From an uncultured Eubacteriales bacterium (GTDB taxonomy: Bacteria; Bacillota; Clostridia; Oscillospirales; Butyricicoccaceae), in contig CAKRRK010000010.1 of assembly GCA_934395135.1 (NCBI GenBank), positions 1 through 46,528 on the forward strand: a DNA stretch of 46,528 nt. Direction: 5' to 3'. The notes under the pieces are model-generated. The model had not been told where the DNA came from and searched no databases. It saw nothing but the letters and a program-made list of their open reading frames with translations. Of this stretch, positions 17,588 through 26,025 are shown piece after piece. The position numbers and the translations under genes were made by a program. The first letter of the stretch is position 1. Every line of letters starts with the position of its first letter.

Positions 17588-19535
17588 AAGCTTTCGCCTC
17601 ATTTCCTTGATTGATTGCTTCCTCCCATGTTACCTGCACACGCTTTCTGCCGGTGCGCCGCCGCCCTTTAAAAAACACCGCAGAAAGAGGAGGCAAGGTC
17701 ACGGCGGCGGAATATTCCCTGCTATGATAAGGAACCGCTTCACTGAAAAACCGTTCGTTCTGCCATCCGCTTCCACCATATTCTATCCGGTCCGAGGAAA
17801 ACACCTCGGTGTAAGTGCCGTCAAACGGCAGGCCAATGCGGTACTGTTCCTGCTTTACCGGAGCAAAATTAATGACCGCGATCAGGATCTTTCCTTTCTT
17901 GTCCATCCGTTCAAAACAAATGATATTGTTTTGGTTGTCCGTATGATCAATCCAGCGAAATCCCTGCCAATCCATATCATTTTCCCAAAGCGGCGGATTT
18001 TTCAGATAAAACTCGTTCAGATCCGCCACATAAGCCTGCATTTGCCGGTGCGACGCAAAGTCCAGAAGCGCCCAATCCAGCTGCGATGCAAAATTCCATT
18101 CGTCAAACTGAGCAAACTCATTTCCCATAAACATCAATTTTTTTCCCGGATGCCCCATCATATATCCGTACAGTGTGCGGAGGGAGGCAAATTTTTCTTC
18201 ATACGAACCAGGCATTTTTTGAAGCAGGGATCCCTTTCCATACACTACTTCGTCATGGGACAGAGGTAAAATGAAATTTTCAGAAAAGGCATATACAAAA
18301 GAAAACGTGATTTTTTCATGGATGCTTCCGCGGAAATAAGGGTCGGACTGCATATAGGACAGCATATCATTCATCCAACCCATATTCCATTTAAAATTAA
18401 ACCCCAGGCCGCCGAGATCCCCCGCTTTTGTTACAAGCGGCCAGGCTGTGGATTCTTCCGCAATCATCATAACGTCCGGATACTCCGACAGCACAGCATG
18501 GTTTAGCTGCCGCAAAAATGAGATGGCTTCCAGATTTTCCTTTCCGCCAAACCGGTTTGCCTGCCACTGGCCGCTTCTTCGGTTATAGTCCAAATACAGC
18601 ATGGAGGCCACCGCGTCCACCCGCAGGCCGTCGATATGGAATTCCCGGATCCAGAACATAGCGGAGGAAATAAGAAACGAACGCACTTCATTTTTGCCAA
18701 AATCGAAAACCTCCGTCCCCCACTCCTTATGTTCCCTCTTCCAGGGCTCCTTGTATTCGTACAGGCAGCTGCCGTCAAATTCATACAGGCCAAATCCATC
18801 CTTTGGAAAATGCGCCGGCACCCAGTCCAAAATGACGCCAAGTCCCGCCCGATGGCATCGGTCCACAAATTCCATAAAATCCCTGGGCGTGCCATATCTC
18901 GAGGTGACGGCAAAATAACCCGTCACCTGATATCCCCATGAAGCGTCAAAAGGATACTCCGTAATAGGCATTAGTTCAATGTGGGTAAATCCCATTTTCT
19001 TGGCATAGGGTATGAGTTCCTCCGCCATATCCAGATAGGAATAAGGATTCCCGTCCGGATGCTTTTTAAAGGAGCCAAAATGCACCTCATAAATATTCAC
19101 CGGCGATTCATACGGCAGTTTTTTCCGGTGGCGCAGATAATTTCCGTCCCTCCATGAAAATCCTGTGATATCATACACCTTGGACGCATTGTGCGGCCGG
19201 GTTTCCGCATGAAAAGCAAACGGATCCGCTTTGTCCAGTATATGCCCGTCCGCGGTTTCTATGCTGAATTTATACGCATCATAGTTCTGAACGCCCGGAC
19301 AAAACGCTTCCCAGATCCCGCCGCCGCAGTGCTCCATTGGAGAGCGCGTTCTATCCCAGTCGTTAAAGCTTCCGATAACCGAGACGGCTGCGGCATTTGG
19401 CGCCCATACCCGAAACACCACTCCTTTCTCTCCGTCTTCTTCGGCAAATGATGCGCCGAAACATTCATAAGCCCGGGTATCCTCCCCCTTATGGTACAGA
19501 TATGCGTGAAATGAAACCTTGTCCTTATCCAGCAC
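17580..19535 (-). CDS. glgB: 1,4-alpha-glucan branching enzyme GlgB
   Basis: 651 residues. GTG at 19535 is chosen because GGAGG lies 8 bases before it; the ATG codons at 19550 and 19559 have no Shine-Dalgarno site. Introduces alpha-1,6 branches into glycogen. Domains: N-terminal CBM48 (VVFRVWAPNAAAVSVIGSFN), GH13 barrel with region I LDWVPAHF, II GLRVDAVAS (nucleophile Asp), III MIAEESTAWP (acid Glu) and IV LPLSHDEVV, then a C-terminal beta domain. First gene of the operon glgBCDAP, so its 5' region carries the operon promoter. Confidence 0.96.
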   Translation of the reverse strand: MLDKDKVSFHAYLYHKGEDTRAYECFGASFAEEDGEKGVVFRVWAPNAAAVSVIGSFNDWDRTRSPMEHCGGGIWEAFCPGVQNYDAYKFSIETADGHILDKADPFAFHAETRPHNASKVYDITGFSWRDGNYLRHRKKLPYESPVNIYEVHFGSFKKHPDGNPYSYLDMAEELIPYAKKMGFTHIELMPITEYPFDASWGYQVTGYFAVTSRYGTPRDFMEFVDRCHRAGLGVILDWVPAHFPKDGFGLYEFDGSCLYEYKEPWKREHKEWGTEVFDFGKNEVRSFLISSAMFWIREFHIDGLRVDAVASMLYLDYNRRSGQWQANRFGGKENLEAISFLRQLNHAVLSEYPDVMMIAEESTAWPLVTKAGDLGGLGFNFKWNMGWMNDMLSYMQSDPYFRGSIHEKITFSFVYAFSENFILPLSHDEVVYGKGSLLQKMPGSYEEKFASLRTLYGYMMGHPGKKLMFMGNEFAQFDEWNFASQLDWALLDFASHRQMQAYVADLNEFYLKNPPLWENDMDWQGFRWIDHTDNQNNIICFERMDKKGKILIAVINFAPVKQEQYRIGLPFDGTYTEVFSSDRIEYGGSGWQNERFFSEAVPYHSREYSAAVTLPPLSAVFFKGRRRTGRKRVQVTWEEAINQGNEAKACV

Positions 19536-19575
19536 CGACTTTTCCTCCATGTGTTGCAAAATTGTTTGTTTTTTT

Positions 19576-19612
19576 ACAGTTTTTTCTATTTTTACCGTTT
19601 AAAAATAACTGT
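19576..19612. repeat. Nested inverted repeat at the 5' end of the glg operon, possible operator
   Basis: Perfect 8-base arms TATTTTTA (19587-19594) and TAAAAATA (19100 bases further written as 19600-19607) flank CCGTT. An outer pair ACAGTT (19576-19581) and AACTGT (19607-19612) lies asymmetrically around it. It begins just downstream of the candidate -10 box, so a protein bound here would block transcription start or escape. The binding factor is unknown. Confidence 0.5.
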
Positions 19613-19623
19613 TTTGTTCTTTC

Positions 19624-19655
19624 ATTATACATTTTTGCGCTGTCGAAAAAGTCAA
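19624..19655 (-). promoter_or_regulatory. Weak candidate promoter for glgBCDAP
   Basis: A consensus -10 TATAAT at 19624-19629 is clear. The best -35, TTGACT at 19650-19655, is 20 bases away, longer than the usual 16-18, so the promoter may need an activator or use another -35. Confidence 0.45.
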
Positions 19656-19666
19656 AACGCAGGCAG

Positions 19667-19700
19667 AAAAAAACAACATCCGGAAATTTCCGAATGTTGT
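19667..19700 (-). terminator. Rho-independent terminator after cinA
   Basis: Minus-strand stem ACAACATTCGGAAA / TTTCCGGATGTTGT with one G-T pair, followed by seven T residues in total. It separates the desulfurase-thiI-cinA operon from the glg operon on the same strand. Confidence 0.9.
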
Positions 19701-19713
19701 CTGTTCCTATGGT

Positions 19714-20946
19714 TTATGTTAAGACGATGCGGCGAATCATATCCAGCGCAGTCGAAGCGGCATGCCCTCGGATATTGTCTCTTCCATTTCCGCTGATGAT
19801 CTTTTTGACCGTTGTTTTTCCCTGATAATACAGCCCGATATAAACAAGGCCTACCGGCTTTTCCGCAGTTCCTCCATCCGGTCCCGCGATGCCTGTCACA
19901 GAAACCGCCACATCGGTGCCAAGCGCCTTTGCCGCGCCTTCTGCCATTTCCTTCGCCGTCTCCTCTGAAACGGCGCCACAGCGCTCCAGCGTGCTGTGCC
20001 GAACCGCAAGCAGCGCTTCTTTCGTTTCATTTGCATAGGAGCATACGCCGCCTTTATAGCAGGCAGACGCGCCGGAAATATCCGTCAGCCGTTTGGAAAT
20101 CAGGCCGCCGGTGCAGCTTTCCGCAACGGAAAGAGTAAGTCCCCGCGCCGTCAGTCCGTTTATAACCACCTGTTCAATGGAATCCACGTCCACGCCATAC
20201 ACGTCGTCGCCAATGATCGCGCAAATTTCTGCCACAACCGGACGAACCATCGCCGCCGCTTCTTCCTCTGTGTCCGCCATTGCGGTCACCCGGGCAAAAC
20301 ATTCGCCGGTTTTCGCATACGGCGCAATGGTAGGATTTGTCATCCGTTCCATCATATCATGAAGCTTTTCCTCCATAGCGGACTCTCCCAAGCCGAGAAT
20401 CCGTATATTACTGGAAACAATGCAGCCGCCGGCCAGCCGATAGAGATAGGGCATGGTCTTTTGCCGGAACATCGGCGTGCATTCCCTGGGTGGTCCCGGC
20501 AGCATGATCACATGCGTTCCATCCGCTTCAAACGCGCAGCCCGGCGCTGTCCCCCAATCGTTCTCCAGCACAATGCAGCCTTTTGGCATCCATGCCTGTT
20601 TTTCATTGTTTTTGGTCATAGGTCTTCCCGCCCGCCGGAAAAAGCCGGTTACCCGGTCCAGCGACGGCTGGTGCAGCTCCAGCTCTTTGTGAAAAACCTT
20701 TGCAAGGGTTTCTTTGGTAAGATCATCCAGCGTGGGGCCAAGACCGCCCGTTGTGATGATAATGTCCGCCCTGCCTTTCGCGATTTCCAGGGCGCTTTGC
20801 AGCCGCGCCGGATTATCCCCCACCACGGTCTGATAGTGCACGGTAATCCCCAACTGGGAAAGCCCCTGGGAAATAACCTGAGCATCTGTGTTGACAATGT
20901 TCCCCAGCAAGATTTCTGTGCCTACCGCAATAATTTCCGCTTCCAT
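19714..20946 (-). CDS. cinA: CinA-like nicotinamide-nucleotide amidohydrolase
   Basis: 410 residues with both usual domains: an N-terminal MoaB/MogA-like COG1058 domain (~1-170; TTGGLGPTLDDLTKE) and a C-terminal PncC amidase domain (~255-410; SVAESCTGGLISKRLTDISGAS in part, and VTGIAGPDGGTAEKPVG). PncC recycles nicotinamide mononucleotide to nicotinic acid mononucleotide; the N-terminal domain can act as an ADP-ribose pyrophosphatase. The ATG has AAGGAGG 7 bases upstream. It is the third gene of the desulfurase operon, 14 bases after thiI; a link to competence or recA is not visible here. Confidence 0.95.
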   Translation of the reverse strand: MEAEIIAVGTEILLGNIVNTDAQVISQGLSQLGITVHYQTVVGDNPARLQSALEIAKGRADIIITTGGLGPTLDDLTKETLAKVFHKELELHQPSLDRVTGFFRRAGRPMTKNNEKQAWMPKGCIVLENDWGTAPGCAFEADGTHVIMLPGPPRECTPMFRQKTMPYLYRLAGGCIVSSNIRILGLGESAMEEKLHDMMERMTNPTIAPYAKTGECFARVTAMADTEEEAAAMVRPVVAEICAIIGDDVYGVDVDSIEQVVINGLTARGLTLSVAESCTGGLISKRLTDISGASACYKGGVCSYANETKEALLAVRHSTLERCGAVSEETAKEMAEGAAKALGTDVAVSVTGIAGPDGGTAEKPVGLVYIGLYYQGKTTVKKIISGNGRDNIRGHAASTALDMIRRIVLT

Positions 20947-20960
20947 ATGGTTGCCTCCTT

Positions 20961-22127
20961 TTACAGTATGATTCGTTCCGCCCCGTCTGCCGCTTCCTGC
21001 ACCAACGCCTCGATGTCATCAAAGGCCCGTTCCGCCGCCTGCACTTTATAAAGCTTCGGCCTTGTATTCGGGTGTTTTGGCGTAAATACCGTACAGCAGT
21101 CCTCATAAGGCAGAATGGACGTATCAAAGGTATCAATCTTTCTGGAAATTGCGACGATTTCTTCTTTGTCCATTCCAATCAACGGCCGAAACACCGGCAG
21201 ACTGCACGCATCCTCCGTCACCGCAATGGAAGTCAGCGTCTGGCTTGCCACCTGCGCCAGGCTTTCCCCTGTGATGACCGCGCCGCAATCGTGCGCCTTT
21301 GCAAGTTTTTCCGCAATGCGCATCATAAACCGGCGCATAATCAGAGTGAAATATTCCTCCGGGCAAAGATCCCGTATTTTTTCCTGAATCTTTGTAAAGG
21401 GCACCACATACAATTCCATCCTGCCGGCATAATCGGTCAGCTTTTCCCCTAGGGCAATCACCTTTTCCTTCGCCCGTTCCGAGGTGTAGGGGTAGCTGAA
21501 AAAGTGGATGCCGCAAAGTTCCAAGCCCCGTTTTGCCATCATATACCCCGCCACCGGGGAATCAATGCCGCCGGACAGCAGCAGCGCCGCCTTGCCGCTG
21601 GTGCCGACAGGCATGCCGCCTGCGCCTTTTAAATCCGCCGCATGCACAAAGGCGGACTGATCCCGAATCTCCACAAAAATTTCCAATTCCGGATGGTGCA
21701 TATCCGCCGTCAAATGCGGGCGCCGTTCGCCAATCTCACCGCCTACATACTGGGAAATTTCAATGGAGGTTTTGGGGAATTTCTTATCGCCCCGCTTGGT
21801 GGAAACCTTGAACGTCTTTGCGTTGTCAATCTCCTCCGCAAGGTAGCAGAGGGCGGTTTCCACAATGCGGTCCAAATCCTTTTCACACACGGCGGCCCGG
21901 CAGACGGAGGCGATGCCAAACACATGCTTTACCGCCTGCAGCGCGTCTTCCGCGTCGATCCCTTCCGGTATGGGCACATACAAAATGGACTGCCGCAATG
22001 TAATCTCAAATTTTCCCAGCTTTGCAAGCCGGCGGTTCAAATTGGCTATCAGCCGATCCTCAAACCGCCGGCGATTCAATCCTTTTAATACAATTTCTCC
22101 GCATTTTAAAAGCAATACTTCTTTCAC
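20961..22127 (-). CDS. thiI: tRNA 4-thiouridine synthase ThiI
   Basis: 388 residues. Start is GTG at 22127, with AAGGAG 11 bases upstream. Domains: N-terminal ferredoxin-like region (~1-60), THUMP (~61-165) and PP-loop ATPase with SGGIDS (185-190). There is no C-terminal rhodanese domain, as in the short Bacillus type, which takes sulfur directly from a dedicated cysteine desulfurase. The desulfurase gene directly upstream (15-base gap) fits that role. It makes s4U at position 8 of tRNA; a role in thiamine thiazole synthesis is not implied without the rhodanese domain. Confidence 0.95.
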   Translation of the reverse strand: MKEVLLLKCGEIVLKGLNRRRFEDRLIANLNRRLAKLGKFEITLRQSILYVPIPEGIDAEDALQAVKHVFGIASVCRAAVCEKDLDRIVETALCYLAEEIDNAKTFKVSTKRGDKKFPKTSIEISQYVGGEIGERRPHLTADMHHPELEIFVEIRDQSAFVHAADLKGAGGMPVGTSGKAALLLSGGIDSPVAGYMMAKRGLELCGIHFFSYPYTSERAKEKVIALGEKLTDYAGRMELYVVPFTKIQEKIRDLCPEEYFTLIMRRFMMRIAEKLAKAHDCGAVITGESLAQVASQTLTSIAVTEDACSLPVFRPLIGMDKEEIVAISRKIDTFDTSILPYEDCCTVFTPKHPNTRPKLYKVQAAERAFDDIEALVQEAADGAERIIL

Positions 22128-22142
22128 TGAAACAACTTCTCC

Positions 22143-23264
22143 TTATCTTCGAAGCATAGCAACGCCTTTTCGCATAGCCTGGATCAGGGCTTCTATGTCT
22201 TCCTTTGTATTGGACGATGCGAGGCTGATTCTGAGGGCGCTGTCAATTCTGCCGTTGGAAAGCCCCATAGCAGCCAAAACATGACTTTCATGCCCTTTGG
22301 CGCAGGCAGAGCCTGCAGACACATAAACGCCGTCCCCCTCCAGCACACGAAGCATCACTTCGCTCTTGCAGCCCTCCAGAGAAACATTGAGCACATGGGG
22401 AATACCGCTGCTCCCGTTGATTTTGGCAAATGGAAACTCCGCCATAAGGCGTTGTTCCAGTTCCCTTCGCAGGGCCGCCACGGTTTGGATATCCTGCTCC
22501 ATAGACGCCCGGCGCACCCTGCACGCCGCCCCGAATCCAGCGATACCCGGCGTATTTTCTGTTCCGGACCGGAACCCCCGTTCCTGTCCGCCGCCCACCA
22601 GGTATGGACGGATTTGCACGCCGTCCCGGATGTACAGCGCACCAATGCCTTTGGGTGCGCCGATTTTATGGCCGCTGAAACTCATAAAGTCCGCGCCGTA
22701 CCGTTTTGGCAGGCAGGGCATTTTGAACAGTGCCTGCACGCCGTCAATATGAAACAGCGCCGGCTTTTTTTGCAGCATTTTACCGATTTGCTCCAAAGGC
22801 AGCACCGCGCCGGTTTCATTGTTTACCAGCATCAGGCTGACCAAAATCGTATCCGCCCGCAAGGCGTCTTCCACGGCCGCAGCAGATACGCCGCCATTTT
22901 TCTCCGGCGGTAAAAAGGTGACTTCGTATCCTTCCGCCTGCAGGCGCTTTGCACAGGCCAGCGTCGCAGAGTGCTCAATCTGCGAGGTGACGATATGGTT
23001 TCCCAGCCGCCTGTTTCTTTGTACCGCGCCAAATATCGCAGTATTGATGCTTTCCGTCCCTCCGGATGTAAAATACAGTTCCTTTGGTTTGGCGCCAAGG
23101 GCGGCGGCAAGCTCCTTTCGGCTTTCTTCCACCGCTTTTTCCGCGCAAATCCCCATCGCATGCGAAGAAGACGGATTTCCGTAGTCCTCTGTCATCATCG
23201 CACAGGCGGCCCCCGCCGCTTCCTTCAGGGTTTTTGCTGTCGCCGAATGGTCAAAATAATGCAC
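22143..23264 (-). CDS. Cysteine desulfurase (NifS/IscS family, NifZ-type partner of ThiI)
   Basis: 373 residues from GTG at 23264, giving HYFDHSATAKT, the usual NifS start; a TTG four codons earlier is too close to its AAGGA. PLP enzyme that frees sulfur from cysteine as a persulfide. Seen: PLP-lysine in SFSGHKIGAPKG (Lys200), the His in SQIEHSATL, FRSGTENTPGIAGF and the active Cys321 in SAGSACAKG. The short active-site loop is that of the group I desulfurases. Because thiI follows immediately, it most likely feeds tRNA thiolation, though wider Fe-S service cannot be excluded. First gene of the operon. Confidence 0.93.
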   Translation of the reverse strand: MHYFDHSATAKTLKEAAGAACAMMTEDYGNPSSSHAMGICAEKAVEESRKELAAALGAKPKELYFTSGGTESINTAIFGAVQRNRRLGNHIVTSQIEHSATLACAKRLQAEGYEVTFLPPEKNGGVSAAAVEDALRADTILVSLMLVNNETGAVLPLEQIGKMLQKKPALFHIDGVQALFKMPCLPKRYGADFMSFSGHKIGAPKGIGALYIRDGVQIRPYLVGGGQERGFRSGTENTPGIAGFGAACRVRRASMEQDIQTVAALRRELEQRLMAEFPFAKINGSSGIPHVLNVSLEGCKSEVMLRVLEGDGVYVSAGSACAKGHESHVLAAMGLSNGRIDSALRISLASSNTKEDIEALIQAMRKGVAMLRR

Positions 23265-23293
23265 GTTCGATTCCAATCCTTATTTTTAAAATT

Positions 23294-23381
23294 CCGGATT
23301 CTGCCCTGTTCCGCCGCCTGCAGATCTCCTGCGGAATCCGGCCCTTTCCGGGAAACAACCGCGCAGCGCCGGAAGCGCTGC
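23294..23381 (-). ncRNA. Structured 5' leader of the desulfurase-thiI-cinA operon
   Basis: Between the promoter (23396-23424) and the GTG start lies a transcript of about 125 bases with two hairpins: GCAGCGC / GCGCTGC around a 5-base loop (23363-23381), and a larger element closed by CCGGATTC / GAATCCGG (23294-23341) with an inner CCGC / GCGG pairing. No T tract follows a hairpin, so it is not a plain terminator. I do not recognise a known riboswitch class. Confidence 0.4.
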
Positions 23382-23395
23382 TCCAAGATGTTTTT

Positions 23396-23424
23396 ATTAT
23401 ACCGCGAAACCCGCGGAATGCCAA
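23396..23424 (-). promoter_or_regulatory. Promoter of the desulfurase-thiI-cinA operon
   Basis: Minus-strand TTGGCA (23419-23424), 17-base spacer, TATAAT (23396-23401): near-consensus sigma-A. Confidence 0.8.
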
Positions 23425-23454
23425 CCTTTATTTGCCGCATTTCCGCCGCAAACC

Positions 23455-23483
23455 TTGTGTACCGGGTTGATTTTTGTTATAAT
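23455..23483 (+). promoter_or_regulatory. Promoter of murI, divergent from the desulfurase promoter
   Basis: TTGTGT (23455-23460), 17-base spacer, TATAAT (23478-23483). The leader to murI is about 170 bases long and I see no recognisable element in it. Confidence 0.65.
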
Positions 23484-23659
23484 GAAAAAAATGTCGGCCA
23501 TCCATTGTGCCTTGCCGCCGCCCGCTGCGGCGACGTTTCCGCACGCTCTTTCGGCGCATGGTTCTGTCCGGCAGAAACACTGCTTTGATTCCAGTTTGCG
23601 GTTTTATTTGCCGTATCTTTACCGAGCTGTTTCCAAACCATAAAAAGGTCGTGCATTCT

Positions 23660-24433
23660 ATGAGATTTTCAGACAGACCCATTGCCGTCTTTGATTCCGG
23701 CGTAGGCGGTATCAGCGTGCTGCGGGAGTTGATTCGCCTTATGCCCGGGGAAAACTATATTTATTTCGGCGACTCCAAAAACGCACCCTACGGCGTGCGC
23801 AGCGCAGACGACGTCTGCCGGTTGACGCTGAAAAACGCGGAGCACCTATACCAGCTTGGCATCAAGGCTCTGGTCATTGCCTGCAACACAGCTACCTCCG
23901 CCGCCATTGATATACTGCGAAAAACCTATACCAGCATCCCGGTCATCGGTATTGAACCTGCACTAAAGCCGGCGGTGTTTGCCAAGCCGGACAGCCGGGT
24001 TTTGGTCATTGCCACGGATATGACGCTGCGGGAACAAAAGTTTCATGAACTCCTGACCCGCTATCGGCAAATGGCGGAAATTATCACCCTGCCCGCACCG
24101 GGTATCGTAGAATTTGTCGAACGCGGCGAAACCGAAAGCGCTGGTTTGCTCGCCTATCTTACGGCGCTGTTTTCCCCTTATCGAGACAAAAAAATCGACA
24201 GCGTCGTCCTGGGATGTACCCATTTCCCATTTGCAGCGAACGCCATTCAAAAAATTCTGGGAGCCGATACTGCCGTGTTTGATGGCGGCGCCGGCACGGC
24301 AAAAGAAACCCGCCGCCGCCTGATGGGGCTGAATCTGCTGCGGGATCGGCACAGTCCCGGCCATGTAACGTTTTTCAACAGCCAAAAAACCGAAAGTATG
24401 TATGCGCTTTGTGAAAAGTTACTGAATCTATAA
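23660..24433 (+). CDS. murI: Glutamate racemase MurI
   Basis: 257 residues from ATG at 23660; the frame is open about 50 codons further upstream but that extension is Arg-rich and unrelated to the family. Interconverts L- and D-glutamate for peptidoglycan. Seen: FDSGVGG (11-17), the two catalytic cysteines in ACNTATSAA (Cys75) and GCTHFPF (Cys186), and YFGDSKNAPYG. The Shine-Dalgarno site is weak (AAGG about 11 bases upstream), so expression may be modest. Single-gene transcript with its own promoter and terminator. Confidence 0.95.
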   Translation: MRFSDRPIAVFDSGVGGISVLRELIRLMPGENYIYFGDSKNAPYGVRSADDVCRLTLKNAEHLYQLGIKALVIACNTATSAAIDILRKTYTSIPVIGIEPALKPAVFAKPDSRVLVIATDMTLREQKFHELLTRYRQMAEIITLPAPGIVEFVERGETESAGLLAYLTALFSPYRDKKIDSVVLGCTHFPFAANAIQKILGADTAVFDGGAGTAKETRRRLMGLNLLRDRHSPGHVTFFNSQKTESMYALCEKLLNL

Positions 24434-24439
24434 CCGTTT

Positions 24440-24471
24440 CCCGGACAAAAATTTACTGTCCGGGCTTTTTT
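24440..24471 (+). terminator. Terminator of murI
   Basis: Stem CCCGGACA / TGTCCGGG, 9-base loop, then C and six T residues, starting 7 bases past the stop. Confidence 0.92.
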
Positions 24472-24496
24472 ATGAACACTATACGTTGCGAAATCA

Positions 24497-24525
24497 TTGA
24501 AATACCCTTCCAAATATGGTATACT
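24497..24525 (+). promoter_or_regulatory. Promoter of purA
   Basis: TTGAAA (24497-24502), 17-base spacer, TATACT (24520-24525). The leader of about 100 bases contains a GACGGC / GCCGTC pairing but no known purine riboswitch core. Confidence 0.7.
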
Positions 24526-24633
24526 GACGGCGTGGCGGCTGGCTTCCCTGCCGTCGGCATTTTTGTGAAACCGTTCTTTTTGAAACGCGGTTTTCCGGTT
24601 TCTGTAGTATTTTTAATTAAGGAGGCAATTTTT

Positions 24634-25911
24634 ATGCCCGGTAAGATTATATTAGGCGCTCAGTGGGGCGATGAAGGCAAGGGAAAATACATTGACGTCT
24701 TCGCGGAAAAGGCGGATCTTGTGGTTCGCTCCCAAGGCGGCAACAACGCCGGCCATACGGTTGTGGCAAACGGCGTGAAATACAAGCTGCAGCTTATTCC
24801 GTCCGGTATTTTATATCCGAACTGTATCAACATCATCGGTCCCGGCGTTGTAGTGAATCCCAAGGGAATCCTCGGCGAAATTGACACGCTGCAAGCCCAG
24901 GGAGTCTGCACCGATCGGCTGTATATTGACGCGCGGGCCCACTGCATTATGCCCTGGCACCTGGAGTTGGACGCGCTCAGTGAGAAAGCCCGCGGCGGCG
25001 ACGACATCGGCACCACCAAAAAGGGCATCGGCCCCACCTATATGGATAAATCCGAGCGCATTGGCATCCGAATGCATGATTTTGTCGATCCCGATCGGTT
25101 TGCCAGCGTAATTCGGGAAGTGTGCGAAAAGAAAAACCGTGTGATCACCGGTGTATACGGCGGCGCTCCCCTCTCTGCCGACGACATTATCGCAGAATAC
25201 AGCGCTTACGCTGACCGCCTCCGCCCTATGGTGCGGGACACCACCATTTTAACGTATGACGCCATTCGAAAGAATCAATTTGTCCTGTTTGAGGGCGCCC
25301 AGGGAACGCTCCTGGATCTGGATATGGGAACCTATCCTTTTGTCACCTCTTCCCATCCGGTTGCCGGCGGCTGCTGCATCGGCTCTGGCGTCGGCCCCAC
25401 CGCCATTGACAGTATTGTCGGTATTTTCAAGTCTTATACCACCCGGGTAGGCAAAGGTCCGTTCCCAACGGAACTGTTTGATGAAACCGGCGACTACATC
25501 CGGGACAAAGGATTTGAATTCGGTACCGTCACAGGCCGTCCCCGGCGCACCGGCTGGTTTGACGCCGTTATTGCCCGGTATGCGGTACGGGTAAACGGTT
25601 TGACGGAAATGGTCATCAACAAAATCGATCCCCTGTGCGGCCTGCCAAAACTCAAAGTCTGCATCGGTTATAATTTTAAAGGGGAAATCATTACGGATTT
25701 TCCCGCAAATTTTGCAGATCTTGCTTACTGCGAACCAATTTATGAAGAATTTGACGGATTTACAGAAGATATCACCGACTGCAAAACTTTTGACGAACTA
25801 CCGGACTCTGTAAAGCAGTACATCGCCGCCCTGGAGGAAATCTGTGAATGCAAAATTTCTATGCTGGGCGTAGGTCCCGGCCGGGATCAGGTAATTGCTG
25901 TGCACGACTGA
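24634..25911 (+). CDS. purA: Adenylosuccinate synthetase PurA
   Basis: 425 residues from ATG at 24634, with a perfect AAGGAGG 8 bases upstream; the longer frame is rejected. GTP-dependent condensation of IMP and aspartate, first step from IMP to AMP. Seen: the GTP P-loop WGDEGKGK (11-18), NNAGHT with the catalytic His, GTTKKGIGPTYMDK, FEGAQGTLLD, the flexible-loop Arg in TRVGKGPFPTE, TGRPRRTGWFD, and the base-binding VMINKID-like stretch. Monocistronic by position. Confidence 0.98.
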   Translation: MPGKIILGAQWGDEGKGKYIDVFAEKADLVVRSQGGNNAGHTVVANGVKYKLQLIPSGILYPNCINIIGPGVVVNPKGILGEIDTLQAQGVCTDRLYIDARAHCIMPWHLELDALSEKARGGDDIGTTKKGIGPTYMDKSERIGIRMHDFVDPDRFASVIREVCEKKNRVITGVYGGAPLSADDIIAEYSAYADRLRPMVRDTTILTYDAIRKNQFVLFEGAQGTLLDLDMGTYPFVTSSHPVAGGCCIGSGVGPTAIDSIVGIFKSYTTRVGKGPFPTELFDETGDYIRDKGFEFGTVTGRPRRTGWFDAVIARYAVRVNGLTEMVINKIDPLCGLPKLKVCIGYNFKGEIITDFPANFADLAYCEPIYEEFDGFTEDITDCKTFDELPDSVKQYIAALEEICECKISMLGVGPGRDQVIAVHD

Positions 25912-25933
25912 GTTACAAGTTTTATACTATCGC

Positions 25934-25956
25934 CGGCCTTGCGGTTTGCAAGGCCG
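25934..25956 (+). other. Hairpin between purA and its terminator
   Basis: Perfect nine-pair stem CGGCCTTGC / GCAAGGCCG with a GGTTT loop and no following T tract. It could protect the purA message 3' end or be a relic terminator. Confidence 0.5.
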
Positions 25957-25978
25957 CGGTCTGCTATTCTGTAATGGC

Positions 25979-26013
25979 AAAAACGCCTGCCCTATCCCGG
26001 GGCAGGCGTTTTT
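25979..26013. terminator. Bidirectional terminator between purA and the deacetylase gene
   Basis: Stem ACGCCTGCCC / GGGCAGGCGT with A and T runs on both sides, so it works for purA (plus) and the convergent deacetylase gene (minus). Confidence 0.92.
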
Positions 26014-26025
26014 GTTTTGTCTCTC

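Noticed and set aside
24526..24633. Possible purine riboswitch in the purA leader
   Set aside because: A GACGGC/GCCGTC pairing exists, but the conserved loop sequences of the purine riboswitch are absent.
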